This document shows positions 21,154 through 33,608 of a stretch of DNA of 64,000 nt, one piece after another. The stretch is from the NCBI GenBank assembly GCA_007922225.1, contig ML679961.1, positions 11,047,762 through 11,111,761 on the forward strand. The letters are read 5' to 3'. The translations under genes were made by a program, and so were the position numbers. The DNA is from Emydura subglobosa (lineage: Eukaryota; Chordata; Testudines; Chelidae). The notes beneath the pieces were generated by a model. The model had not been told where the DNA came from. It saw nothing but the letters and a program-made list of their open reading frames with translations, and did not search any database. The stretch's first letter is position 1. Each line of letters begins with the position of its first letter.

Positions 21154-21989
21154 TTTACTGAGTTACAACATTCAAAGCAAAAAAAAAAAAAGACAAAAGA
21201 AAAGACTATGTGCAGTAGTTCTCGGACTTGACCATAAGACTGATCTGTGTCTTGGACTCCCTTTGAAGACAAGCCATGTTTGTAAAGCCGCCAGATTCCC
21301 TTCAGGGCAACTTTCATGGTCTGCCTGACCCCACACACATGCCGAGCCGATTGAGCGTCTGGTAGGCCGGTTTCCATGGCTATTCCTCCCCAAGCCCTTC
21401 CTTCTTAAATCCAGATTTGGTGAGCCCAGTTAAACATTGACCTGGGCTGGCCACTTCCTGAAGCAGATGAGAGGCTGGCTGCTATTGAATATTAAACTAA
21501 TCCAAAGAAGTTTGAGGTAAACACCAAATAAAAGACAAGGGTCTGAGTGAGTCTCCCCCTCCCCCATAAATATTTGCATCTTAAAACACTTTTACTAAAA
21601 GGCAGTTGCTCAGTTCACCTGTGATTGGCCTGGAGAAGTTTCCCTTTGCTTCTACGACCAGCCGGTTTGTAAAAGCTTTGCTCTTACTAAGGCAATTTGT
21701 CCTTGAAGCGCTAACAGGAAGAGGAGAAAGACTCAGGAGTTGGGTTCTTCGTCAAAAGGACACAGACTAAGGAGGCCTCTCGTGGAAGGTGAGGCACTTG
21801 CAGAGCGAGAGAACACAGAGCTACAGAAAATGCCTAATGTCCCTGAATGAGGAGCACTTAGTTTAAGGGCTTCAGTGTAACAACTCAGGCGCTGGCCTAC
21901 TCATGGATCATGCTCACACTAGGGGCATGAAGAGTGAGGCAGAAAAGTCAGCTTGAGATTTGACTCAATATTTGTGAAAAAGACTTTTT

Positions 21990-22230
21990 AAGAACCATAA
22001 TACTAGCACCTAAAGACCCCAACCAAGATCCTGGCCCTCGTCGTGCTAGGAGCTGTACAAACACAGGGTGGAAGAGAGTGCCAGCCCAGAAGCGTTGGCA
22101 ATCTAACCAGACAAGAAGAGTAGTATTATCCCCAATTTACAGATGGGGAACTGAGGTACAAAGAGATCCAGTGACCTGCTCAAGGTCACACAGGAAGTCC
22201 ATAGCAGAGCCAGACATCAGAGGCAGCTTT
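21990..22230 (+). repeat. MIR/L2-type SINE
   Basis: Ordered blocks: 'tactagcacctaaagaccccaacc', 'gtgctaggagctgtacaaacac', 'attatccccaatttacagatggggaactgaggtacaaagag' and 'tgacctgctcaaggtcacacagg'. This is the fullest copy of the family in the window. Confidence 0.7.
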
Positions 22231-23519
22231 GTTAAGTCCTAACTCAAGTCCCCCATTCTATGGGGGAAGTCCATTGAAGTCAGTGGAAATTTTGCCATGC
22301 ATTTTAACGGGGGGCAGGATTTTACCATGTATCACTGTTTTCAGTTCTTTGCCCAACGCTAGCTGTCATTCTGTTTTTTCCTTCTATCCCATCTTCATCG
22401 TAAAGGATTGGTAGGTTTTTTTTTTTACTGTTCTTTTTGGGCCAGTGGGGGGAGGGCGGTTAATGAGCAGCCATGCAGTGGACCCGTGTAATGCGATCAG
22501 ATAGGAATGACATTCTTTGGCAGAACTTACTCATCCACAAAACACTTTTACTGCTCCATCAGGTTAATGTTTACACCACGATGCATTTTTCAGTGCCTAT
22601 GACTCTCCTTCACAACTGAATGGAAATTGTTGATACAAAACATGAGGACTCGGGTGACAGGCTGCCAGATGACAAGAGAAAACAAAAAAACATGGCGCAT
22701 GATTTTTTTTTTAACAGCGCTACACCACAGTATGTCTTGTTTGGATATGTGCGTTTTGTGGGATGTATGGAATTTGCAGATGCAACACTCACAAATGGGG
22801 TAGGTCTTTACATAGATAGGCAGCACCAAATATTTTCCCCAGTTTGTTATATATTTATTAGGTTTGCTCACAAATGCCAATTTTGTTCTGGATATTAACA
22901 AAAATAATTAAACTTCCTGAGCTAAAAAAAAAAAGCAAAAATTAAAACAAAAAATAAAATCTGTGCAGTTATGAAAAATTGTTTCCAGTAAATTTGTTTT
23001 TACTGATTTTGGTAATTTTTGTTTTTCAATTTGTTGGTGAAAAACTGGAAATTTTTGACTAAACTTGAATTTTATGTGTGTGTATGAGTGAGTGAGTGAG
23101 TATGTGTATAATATATCATTTGTAGTAGCTATACTAAAATATTTTATATAGGTAATTTGCTGGTGACACCTATCATGTGTAAGCTTAACTCTGCAATTGA
23201 ATCCATTAATTATTTATTTCCCATACATTACCAACCACGGGTATCGTGACATGTTCTGTGACATAAAAATGACTTGGAAGCATGTTCTGAGCGTCAACCC
23301 ACAAAGACTTACACACTGTGAATTGTCCATTAACTTTAGTGGCTCTACTCACAGTGTGTAATGTTAAGCACACGTTCAAGTCTCTGCAGGATCAAGGCTC
23401 TTCTCTGTATAGCTAGAACAAGACACACGGTAAAGAAAAACTTAGAGGAAAATGCTAAGCATTGTTAAAAAGAAAAAGACAATATATGGAAGAATTGTTG
23501 ATACGGCCCAGCAAAAGTC

Positions 23520-24110
23520 ATCGATTCTGAGGCCAGAAGGGACCACTGTGATCATCTAGTCTGCCCTCCTGTATAACACCGGCCAGAGAACTGCTCCAAA
23601 ATAATTCCTAGAGCAGAGCTTTTTGAAAAAACATCCAGTCTTGATTCAAAAAGTTTCAGTGCTGGAGACACCACTACAACCCTTGGTAAATTGTTCCAAT
23701 GGTTAATTACTCCCACAGTTAAAAATTTACACCTTATTTCTTCTAGTCTGAATTCGTCTCACTTCAACTTCCAGCGATTGGATCATGTTATACCTTTCTT
23801 TGCTAGATTGACAAACTAATTATTAAATATTTGTTCCCCGTGTGGGTACTTATTGCCTATAATCAAATCACCCTTAACCTTCTCTTTGTTAAACTAAAGA
23901 GATTGAACTCCTTGTGTGTGTCATTATAAGGCATGTTCTCTAATCCTTTAATCATTCTCGTGGCTCTTCTCTAAACCCTCTCCAATTTACCGACATCCTT
24001 CTTGAATTGTGGGAACCAGAACTGGGCACAGTATTCCAGCAGTGATCACACCAGTGGCAAATGCAGACATAAAATACCCTCTCTATCTCTACTTCCACCC
24101 CTACCAGCCT
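23520..24110 (-). mobile_element. CR1 LINE 3' part, older family
   Basis: Read on the minus strand this is a CR1-type 3' segment. The plus text opens with GATTCTGAGGCCAGAAGGGA and 'atcatctagtctgccctcctgtataac', the reverse of the CR1 3' end. It continues through 'aacccttggtaaattgttccaatggttaattac' to 'gggaaccagaactgggcacagtattccag', the reverse complement of ORF2 sequence encoding a C-S-I-L-F-W-F-P motif. Frames are broken by stops and indels. It differs in sequence from the CR1 copies at 9083 and 26503. Confidence 0.75.
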
Positions 24111-24339
24111 GCCAAGGGAGACGATGCGGTACAGGAGATCAGCGGCGATGCTCTGATAGCAGGGAGGCACGGCTCTGCTGAAATATTCTCTTTGTTCCAT
24201 TAAAATCACTGCATTGCTAGAACAATAAGGTTGCACAGATTATTACCAGAGAAATTCTCCAGTCTTTACTCTGTATTTCTGATCCCTGTTCTGCATAAGC
24301 AAAAGTCACTTCACCCTGAGGTGAATGCTGCAGATCCTG

Positions 24340-25690
24340 AGCATGCTCAGTGAGAATTTAGGATTTTTTAAATGGTGCCCTGGCAAAGAGCCAAGTATGT
24401 GTGTGTGGATCGGCAGAATCACAGCTCCGAAGTACAGTGAGCATGTGCAAGATTGGTGGCCAGTGAGCATGTGCAGTAAGGGGTGACAGAGAGGTCAGTT
24501 AGCTGAGCAGCGAGCTGGTCAGAACCCACTCATACCGGTCACAACTTGTTTTAAAGGTCTGAGCTGTCCATCAGAACTCCGCGGTAATGCTTAAGACTGA
24601 GCATGTGCAAATGAGGTAATTGCTTCTAAGAATAGCAAGGTATATATAGAGAGTGCGACAGTGTAGCATAAAAGGGAGCCGCCAGCACCAGTTTCGGAGT
24701 CCGAGTCTGTGTCTGAGAAAGAGAGAGGCGTTCCGGGAGAGCCGGGAAACCCACACTGACACCAGAAAGGCTGCTGCAGAGAAAGAGAAGAAAACTGGAG
24801 CAGAGCAGAGCTGATTGACCAGGACCTGAGCTGTAGCAGCAGTGATTTTTAAAAGGAAACATCGATGGACTTATAGAGTAAGCTTAATATTCTTTTAATT
24901 CTAGTTTAGCGTAAGTATGGGATAGCACAGTATATAGAGCAGTGTTTCTCAATTGGTGTTCGGGTTCCGCGGGAAAACTGTTAGGGTTCCGCGAGCAGCT
25001 GTTTGCTGCGCCACCGAGAGCAGCTGTTCTCCGTGCCACCGAAAAAGGGAAGATGTCTCGGATTTTCCGGCGGAGGGTATCCAGTGTAAGTGTAATTTAA
25101 GTGAGAAATGCTGACCTTTGCTTATTTCGACATTTGAAGACTGCTAAGGGTTTGGGGGGTTCCGCAATTATTTATGGAGTTCAAAAGGGTTCCGTGGCCA
25201 AATTTAATTGAGAAACACTGATATAGAGTTAGTATATGTGTGTTGATAAGAATACGTAAAATTGTGTTCTTAATTGCAACACGTCTATGTAAACTTTAAA
25301 GCCCCTTAAGATCAGCTGTCAGCAATTTGTTGCAAACTGGCCACTTGCAACAACTTGCTTTGCTTAGAATCATTTAAACTACATGCTGTCCTAGTTTAAG
25401 TGCTCTTTAATTTAAGGGATTGGAGTTTCAGGGATTTGGTGTGCTGGTTAGGATTTTTAGATCATACTGTAGTTGGGATTATTAGTTACATCAATAAAAA
25501 GATACTGTGTTTTGGAAAGAATACTGCCTGTGTCAATGATTGTATTGGAAGGTTATATCCATGCCCTTTAGTGTTTCCTTAACAACCCCGGGAAGAATGG
25601 ACTACAGGGGGCAATAGGCAGGTTATTATAGCAACGTCCCAAAATTCATTTTTTGGAGTAACAAGTAACAGAAGGAAGCCAGGAGATGCC
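24340..25690 (+). mobile_element. Possible LTR with repeated GAGCATGTGCA motifs
   Basis: The block carries GAGCATGTGCA three times (about 24440, 24465 and 24601) plus a diverged GAGCATGCTCA at about 24341. A TATATATAGAGAG follows near 24642, and an AATAAA lies downstream at about 25492. Repeated upstream motifs, a TATA box and a poly(A) signal in this order would fit U3-R-U5 of an LTR on the plus strand. Ends and target duplication were not found, and a 281-bp hAT element is inserted in it. An unrelated Pol II promoter cannot be excluded. Confidence 0.35.
24932..25228. mobile_element. hAT-type MITE, 281 bp, perfect 8-bp duplication
   Basis: The element spans 24940-25220. Its ends are exact inverted repeats: CAGTGTTTCTCAATT on the left and AATTGAGAAACACTG on the right. 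The 8-bp duplication ATATAGAG is present on both sides (24932-24939 and 25221-25228). The interior repeats GGGTTCCGC-type motifs near both ends. No transposase. Confidence 0.9.
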
Positions 25691-26502
25691 AAGGTTAAGG
25701 ATGAATCCGCAATCTTGGTGCTGCCCACTTGTGCACATGGATGATGTTGCATGCTTTCCTTTATGCAGTCACATACACGTGCTGTTTTTCAAATAAAACC
25801 ATAGAATATCACACACAAAATTTCTGTACCCTTAGCATGGCAGGGCAGAGCTGAGCCTAAACGCACCTAATCCATTGGGGAATCTATTTAGCATCAATGG
25901 CTACATATTAAAATATATTTCAGTCCAGTTTCAACCTCATCTTGACCTGTAAAGTTTCAACCTCATCTTGGCTTGGGACTTTCCAACAGGAGAGCCTTCT
26001 TCGCTCTCTGTACCACACTACCGTATCCTATGATCGTGGAGGAGCTTGAACTAGAATAATCCCTCTGAATTTGAAAGAGAGGGTTCGCTAGGTAGAGCAT
26101 TCTCCCAGTAGAAGTGGGAATCAGTTCTGGATTCCCCACCCACGGTAGGAAATAGCGCTGGGGTAAAAACTTGTCTAAAATAGCCAGATTTTAAAAGCTA
26201 TTTGGGCACCTTCAAATGTAGATAGGTGCCCAGTGGGATTTTCAAAAGCACTGAGGTGCCCAGTTCCCACGGAAATCAAAGCAATGAGGAGTCTAAGTGC
26301 AACTGAAAACCAAAAGTCACATAGTTACTTTTGAAAAGTTGACCTCTGGTCTGATGACCTTCAGGGCATACTGGAAGGTGGCTTTATTTGCACACACTGC
26401 CGTGGAGGCTAGGGTACGACAGTGGTTAGAGCTGCTTGAGGGAGATGTAACAACTTGCAGAGAGGCACACAAGTTGCAGGAGGGAAAACTTCAGAGGAAG
26501 CA

Positions 26503-26760
26503 CCATAGAATCATAGACGACTAAGGCTGGAAGGGACCTCAGGAGGTCATCTAGTCCCACTCCCTGCTCAAAGCAGGACCAACCCAACTAAAGCCGGGCC
26601 TTAAAAACCTCTAAGGGTGGAGATTCCACCACCTCTCTAGATAACCCATTCCAGTGCTTCATCACCCTCCTAGTGAAAACCTTTTTCCTAATATGCAACC
26701 GAGACATCCCCCACTGCAACTTGAGACCATTGCTCCTAGTTCTGTCATCTGCCAACACTT
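26503..26760 (-). mobile_element. CR1 LINE 3' fragment
   Basis: The plus text starts ATAGAATCATAGACGACTAA and continues 'ggctggaagggacctcaggaggtcatctagtcc... ccctgctcaaagcaggaccaaccc... agattccaccacctctctag'. This is the exact reverse of the CR1 end found at 9083-9492, so it is the same subfamily in opposite orientation. It is truncated near 26760. Confidence 0.85.
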
Positions 26761-27118
26761 ATATAGTCCTAAGTTCATCCATAAATGTAAAATAGGAAAT
26801 TTACAAATCAAACTGTCCCTGTGAACTAAGATTAAGTGAATTTAGAATTCAGGTGGGACATTTGACATTCCTTACCTCAAAGGAATAGATCTAAGACATA
26901 AAGCGATGGGCAATTGCAACACCACAGCTAAATATAGTCTAGTAGCTAGGTGAGACTTAAAGAAGAGAAATAATCACACCAGAAGCCCCTGTCTGTAAGC
27001 AGAAGACTATGATGCACATCTCCAGTTTCTACCCTGCAGGTATATTACCTCATTATAGAATGTAATGCGAGGGATAAAGTGCATTATAATAAATGTAATT
27101 GTATGATTCTGGTTTATG

Positions 27119-27270
27119 AGAGGAAGGATGGTCTGGTGGCTGGGGCATCGACCTAGGACGTGGGAGATGTTGCTTCCGAATCATTACTGCGCCACAGATG
27201 TCCTGTGTGATCTTCAGCAAGTCACTTTGCCTCTGTACCGCAATTCCCCATCTGTAAAATGGGCCTAGGC
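27119..27270 (+). repeat. MIR-type CORE-SINE
   Basis: Starts with a tRNA-like head ('aggatggtctggtggctggggcatcgacctaggacgtggga') and ends 'tgtgtgatcttcagcaagtcactttgcctctgtaccgcaattccccatctgtaaaatgggc', the standard MIR layout. Confidence 0.7.
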
Positions 27271-29811
27271 TTGAGTTGGATGGCAATCTAGGGTACCAAA
27301 GCCAAGAAACTGACAGAAGGCCCAATCCAACCTTGGCATTGGAAACAGGAGTGGCAGAGGGTGTTTCTGGTTCCTAGTGTATATTGTCTATTCCCTTTGT
27401 TGCACATATTATTTGACTGAATAATAGCACAGGAGATACTGGTTGTGACAGACCACTGTGTTGCAGAGATGCGTGCATTTTTCCTTGAATCTTGTGAATG
27501 AACGTACATGAAATTCGGACAGACATATATCTACACACACAAGGCTAGGCATATGTAATGAAATGGGACAGCGATGAGGATAATGTTACAGAACTGATTG
27601 CAAAAATAACATCCAAATAACAGCTGAACTTCAAGCAAAACCCTAATTAATAAAAAAAATACTCAGAATTATGCAGATAAGCTAATTGTGGTTATCAGTT
27701 TTTTTTAACATGTATATCTCCATGAAACTCATCAAGCAGTGAAGAAAAATATTCCAGTATAATTTCATTGATTGGAATATACAAGATAGTACTAGGATTA
27801 ATAGATTTCATTATTACACATCTGGAAACTCAAGCTGTCTCAACATGAGGTCTACAGACACATTGCTTGTTTCATATGTCTGCAAGGGAAATTGTTTTTA
27901 TTCCGGTAAAGGTTGAGTCTTCACACTGTGCTGGGATAGTATTGTTATTGTTGTCTCTTTCCTGAACCCTCAGAAGGGCATTATTTTATGGCGTAGCACT
28001 CAAGATGTTTATTCATAGCACGTTTTGTTTTCCTGCCAGGCAGATTTGCTGCAGCCTTCACAAGAAGAGAAATTTGATAACACAGCTGCCAGGTCAATAC
28101 TTCCTTTCCATGGGGGTACAACCCAAGTTGTGTGACTACAATAAAATTTTCAGATTGCTTCACTCAAAAGCTTTAGACTTTATAGGATTAATTGTAAAGG
28201 AGGCCCACAGTTACTGAAGGCTTAGTGCTACAACCAATTCATTTAAAGCAGATCTATGTAAAGTAATAACCAAATGTTCTTAAGTGACCTTTGATTTTTA
28301 TGGGCATTTTCTGCTTGAACCACCAAGCTGTATTCTAGGAATGCTATTGCCTTCCTCTTAAACAGAGCTAAATTAAAGTCAGGACAACGGAGGCTCCCAA
28401 ACAGCTGTGGGCGCAAATGTAACCTACGTTCATTGTATGTGCTCCTCTGTGCCTGATCCACAGAATACGTGTCAGCTACGGCTGTCAAGTTATGGACTAA
28501 TCCAAAGCCCATGGAAATCAATGGAAAAACTCTTTTCACTCAAGCTGCAGCTCAAGTGATGCCCTGGATTCAGTCTCTAGTGGTGGCCAAGGTAATTGAT
28601 GTTACCCAACCACATAAAATAAGTGGCGTCAGCATGCACAATTCCTGCAGCTGCACTGCAGAGACAGGTTGGTCATGTCATTGCATCTATGGGAGTGAGG
28701 CAAGGTGGGGGAAATTTAGCTCCACAATAAAGTCTACTTTCTAAGCCATTAAGTGGAATTGTGACCTTTCCGTACAGCTTATTGATAGTCTGCTTTGTGC
28801 AGCTTGATTTGAAACTGCTCTCAAATACTCAGATGTCACCTGAGTGCCATTAAAGAGACCTTTCAGAGGCTACAGTTACTTCATCTGCTCCAACAGCTCC
28901 AGGCCTCAGCCATGATTTGAATGTTAAAGCCTACCGTCACTGAAGGCTGGGACTCGCTCCATGTGGATTGATACCGTACCTGACTCTCTCAAACTCCAAG
29001 AAAAAAATTGGAAAGAAGAACAAGAAATCAGACGGCAACAGTGTCAGGCAAATCATGAGCATTCAGCTTCAGGGCAGGCGGTGAAATAATTGTTTCAAAG
29101 GGTGTGAAGCTACTAACTAAGTGCTCCTCCGTGAGTGCAAGTACTATTTCAAAGGAGGCCTGAAGTCTCCAGACACGAAGGGACAGCCGTGATTCTGTGG
29201 CACAGGGGTGGTTGAGGTTGGGGCATGGAGAATGGTGGCCAGTCTGATAAGGACAGATCCAGCGTATGTAAAACGAGAGATGGATCCAAGGCAAAAAAAT
29301 CCCAGGTCTGGTTAGCCCCAAACTTTGGGAGAGTTTGATTCATCAGCATCATAAAACCTAGCTTTTACATAGCACCTTGGTGCTAAAACTTCGTGTGAAA
29401 CTTATGTGTACGATGGGCTTAGGTAAAATTTAATCTTGCATTTTATTCTTGATAGGCAGAACTCCCATTGATTGTAATGGGCTTTGGCTCAGGCCTTGTA
29501 AGTCTGACTGGACAGTATGCCTAACATGCAATACTGCTTTTTTTAATGCAAAGACTCTTGCTGTTGCTACGTAGCATGGGTGTTTTGAAATGCTCACTGG
29601 TATCCACTGGATATTTTACACCTTACTTAACCAAGTTCAAGACCATTCCTCCAGACTTGACAGGTCAGGGCACAAATGCTCTCTGCTGCCTGGAAACGCA
29701 ACCATCTCATGAAATTGGAAGGCCAAAATATGAAGTTGTTTTTTGTAGTTTATTAAAGTTGAAATTCCTCACAGGCCTGATTCTGTACCTGAAGAGGCTT
29801 AGTGAGAAGTG

Positions 29812-31115
29812 GAGCTGTTCAACCTTTTCATTACTGACCTTGGCTCAAAAAGTGGGAGTGTGCTAATAAAGTTTGCAGATGATACAAAGTTGGGAGGCAT
29901 TGCCAACACAGCAAAGGATTGGGATATCATACAGGAAGATCTGGATGACCTTGTAAACTGGAGTAATACAAATAGGATAGAATTTCAATAGTGGAAAGTG
30001 CAAGGTCATGTATTTAGGGACTAGTAACAAGAATTTCTGTTATAAGTTGGGGATGCATCAGCTGGAAGTGACAGAGGAGGAGAAGGACCTGGGCATATTG
30101 GTTGATCACAGGATGACTATGAACCACCAATGTGATATGGCCGTGAAAAAAGCTAATGCGGTCCTTGGATGTATCAGACGAGGTATTTCCAGTAGAGAAA
30201 GGGGGGGTGTTAGTACTATTATACAAGGCACTGGTGCACCCTCATGTGGAATACTGTGTGCAGTTCTGGTCCCCCATGTTTAAGAAAGATGAATTCAAAC
30301 CGGAACAGGTGCTGAGAAGGGCTACTAGGATGATCCACGGAATAGAAAACCTGCCTTATGAGGGGAGACTCAAAGATCTGGGCTTGTTTAGCCTAACAAA
30401 AAGAAGGTTGAGGGGAGATATGATTGCTCTTTATAAATACATCAGAGGGATAAATACCAGGGAGGGAGAGGAATTATTTAAATTCAGCACCAATGTGGGC
30501 ACACGAACTAATGGATATAAACTGGCCATCAGGAAGTTTAGACTTGAAATTAGACGAAGGTTTCTAACTAGCAGAGGAGTGAAGTTCTGGAACAGCCTTC
30601 CAAGGGTAGCAGTGGGGGCAAAAAGCCTAGCAAGCTTCAAAACTGAGCTTGATAAATTTATGGAGGGGATGGTATGCTGGGACAGCCTAATTTGGCAATT
30701 AACTGATCTTTGACTACTGGTGGTAGATATGCCAATAGCCTGTGAAGGGATGTTAGCTGAGGTGAGTTCTGAGTTACTACAGAGAATTCTTTCTTGGGTG
30801 TCTGGCTGGTGAGTTGCCCACATGCTCAGGGTTTAACTGATTGCCATATTTAGGGTCTGGAAGAAATTTTCCCTCAGGGCAGATTGGCAAAGGCTCTGGG
30901 GTTTTTTTGCCTTCCTCTGTAGCATGGGGCACGACTCATTTGCTGATGGATGCTCTGTACCTTAGAGTCTTTAAACCATGGTTTGAGGACTTTAATAACT
31001 CAGTCATTGTTCAGGTGTCTATTACAGGTGTGGATAAGTGCAGTTCTGTGGCCTGCGTTGTGCAGGAGGTCAGACTAGGTTAGCATATTGCTCCCTTCTG
31101 ACCTTTGAATCTATG
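29812..31115 (+). mobile_element. CR1 LINE, 1.3 kb 3' part with reverse transcriptase remnant
   Basis: Begins inside the reverse transcriptase domain, where 29812-29990 encodes LFNLFITDLGSKSG followed by LIKFADDTKLGGIANT. F-A-D-D is the catalytic box of the enzyme. It continues through the thumb/C-terminal part (30156-30713, ending SLASFKTELDKFMEGM) with stops and frameshifts between. The 3' untranslated part has GAAGAAATTTTCCCTCAGGG and ends '...gaggtcagactaggttagc... ccttctgacctttgaatctatg'. At 1.3 kb it is the longest LINE copy in the window. It is not active. Confidence 0.88.
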
Positions 31116-32131
31116 TTCACATTGAGCGGCTGTGCTTTGGCAATTAAAGAGAGAGGATTTTTTTTTTTGTTCATTTTGGTATGAAGCGTTTTCACTAAAA
31201 AATATCTATTAATGAAGAACAGTAAATTGTTAGAAACAAGTCAGGGTGGTCCCTGATGTACAATCAGTTTTCACTTTGACTATGAGTATCTAGCAGCCCT
31301 TTCTATTAGTTAACATGTTCTCAGCCATTGCAAGAGGATTTTGAGAGAACTAGATTTCTGGGTTAAATTTGCCATATGTACAGAAGCAGGAAAATAGGCC
31401 TCCAGGTGTAAACAGAAAGCGTGATCTTCATCTAAAATTCCTCCCATTGAAGTTAACAGCCCCAGTCCTACAATTGGCAATAGTGCCAACTCTGGCAATG
31501 TTAGCATGAGTCTCGTGCTGTTCAGACCTTTTCTTAAAGCCCCATCTCCTGGATTCATGAGATGATGAGCTTTCATTTGAAAAAAAAAAGGTCACTACAT
31601 ACCCATTGTGGGTCAGGAAAAGCTTGAAAATGTGACCCTCCCTCGTCCCCAAAGTTCAAATACCAGAAGAATAAAAAGACCCGGGTTTTTTTTTTAAATC
31701 TCATGCTTTTTAAGCTAATGTCATGACTGGGGGGGCCTGACACAATTTCTTAACACTGATTTTTTGCAATGCTGTTCACCTACTACAGCATGTCCGTGGC
31801 TTTTATACAAATCGCGGGTTACAATATCAGAGCTTCCCAAACACACTATTCTCAACAAACTAATTTCAGTCAGTACTATACGAATGCAGTGTTACGGACA
31901 GGTAGGCAGGCTGCCCATTTTTGCTACGCTGCTACAATAGCTGGCCAACAGTGGGGGTTTTTTTGTTTTTTTTTGGAGGGGGCGTGGGGGAGTGTTTAAA
32001 ACATACCAAGGCTTTAATCAGCCAACCTTTTCAAAAGTGATTAGTGACTTTGAGACGCCTTAGAGTGAATTGGTGTTTCAGCTATCTTCAGGCGCCTCTA
32101 AGCTGGGTCAAGGGTTGTGCCTCTCTCCCCT

Positions 32132-32165
32132 CCCCCCCCCCCCCCCCCCAAAAAAAAAAAAAAAA
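32132..32165. repeat. Back-to-back poly-C and poly-A tracts
   Basis: A run of 18 C followed directly by a run of 16 A, then five more C. On the other strand this is T16G18. It is a simple repeat and prone to assembly or sequencing error. Confidence 0.9.
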
Positions 32166-33608
32166 CCCCCACTGGTGCCCTTTAAAAATCTTGGCCACGC
32201 ATTCTAGTAACAGTGGCTTTAACCCACATTAATATTTGTCTCACTCGCCACAGTGAAAAAGCCTTTAAAAGCCAACCACAGCTAATTCCTTAAAACGCTC
32301 AAGCTATCATTTAAAATGTCATTGTATGACTATAATACCAACGGTCATAGAATCAATCAGTTAAAGATGACTATTACTTGGGAGCAATTTGACTACAAAT
32401 TGATATATTTTTTTAGACCAATGTACAAAATGCCCTTCAGTATCACTCAAAAAGCATATTACTTTTATGAACACAGTGTGGAACTGAGATTACCATTTAG
32501 CGTTATATTAGAAAGGAATTCAATCCAAAGATTATTGAGACCAAGCACCCATAGAAAGGAAGTGTTTACATAAGCTAATCACTGCGTGACCAGAATTGCA
32601 GAAAATGCACTGCTAAAAACCATATGCGCTTGATAATGGGACATCATGCTCGGCCTTATTCTGGCTTCACTTACACCTGTTCTTTTTGGGGCAAAAAAAA
32701 TGCATTCATTTCCATTTCAATTTGCCTGTGTGTAAATGAGCTCAGACTCAGGCCAAAGATGTAATAAGTTTAAAAAAGCAAAACAAAAACAAAAGCATGT
32801 GAAATGATTCAGACGCAGCGAGTCCTGCATGTTGCTAGCCTACATAATTGATTGTCGCGTGTCTCAATAAGCTACCGCATGCTGTGCAATAGTAGGCATT
32901 GGCGCACACCTAAGATGTGTTGTGAAAGATGCCTTCAGTAACCCACGCAGTGCACCAATGGCTTCCTAGTGAATGCTCTTGGGATTGGCATAGTGACCAC
33001 ATCCCTCAACCTCCACCAAACTATGAATGGCTCCATCACTGCCTATGTCACAAGGCCCTTCTCCCAACACCCCCCCCCCCCTCACCTCACAAATACAAGT
33101 TGTCTCATCACTTCTTCTCATGAACTGGACCCAACCATACCCCACTAACTGGCCCATCCCTAGGCAAGAGCAGGGTTTATAAACAGGCCCCAAAACTAAC
33201 TTATGCCTTAGGCCAAGACCTAGTTCTCAACTCTAAATGTGTCTTGAGCCCATAAACTGTTCCTAACCTCAGCGCTGGCCTATTAACCCAGGCCTAACAC
33301 CTGGCCAAAACCTTACCTGTAGCCTACTCAATGTTATTCATTGAGCAGAGTTGGGGCAGAGTTTCGTGGCCTGAACTAAGGTCTGCATTGTGATGGGCTT
33401 GGTGATGGAGGTCAATTCCTATGGCTGAGACAGAAATACAGTTGGGGCCAGTTTAGATGCTAGGACTAAGGAAAGGATTGAGACTGGAGCCCTTTTGTGA
33501 GTCTGAACTAGGGCTAGGGGGTCAGGCTGATATGGACGTCCAGGTTGTGTTAAGGATTCAATGCTTTGTATTTAGGCTCAAGTGTGGTGGTGTGAAGGTA
33601 GAATTGGA

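Noticed and set aside
26070..26165. tRNA-like text (GGTTCGCTAGGTAGAGCATTC, then GTTCTGGATTCCC)
   Set aside because: A- and B-box-like words are present, but no acceptor or anticodon stem can be formed. At most it is a decayed SINE.
30156..30713. 185-codon frame as a host gene
   Set aside because: It is CR1 reverse transcriptase/ORF2 sequence, with the F-A-D-D box just upstream and broken frames between.
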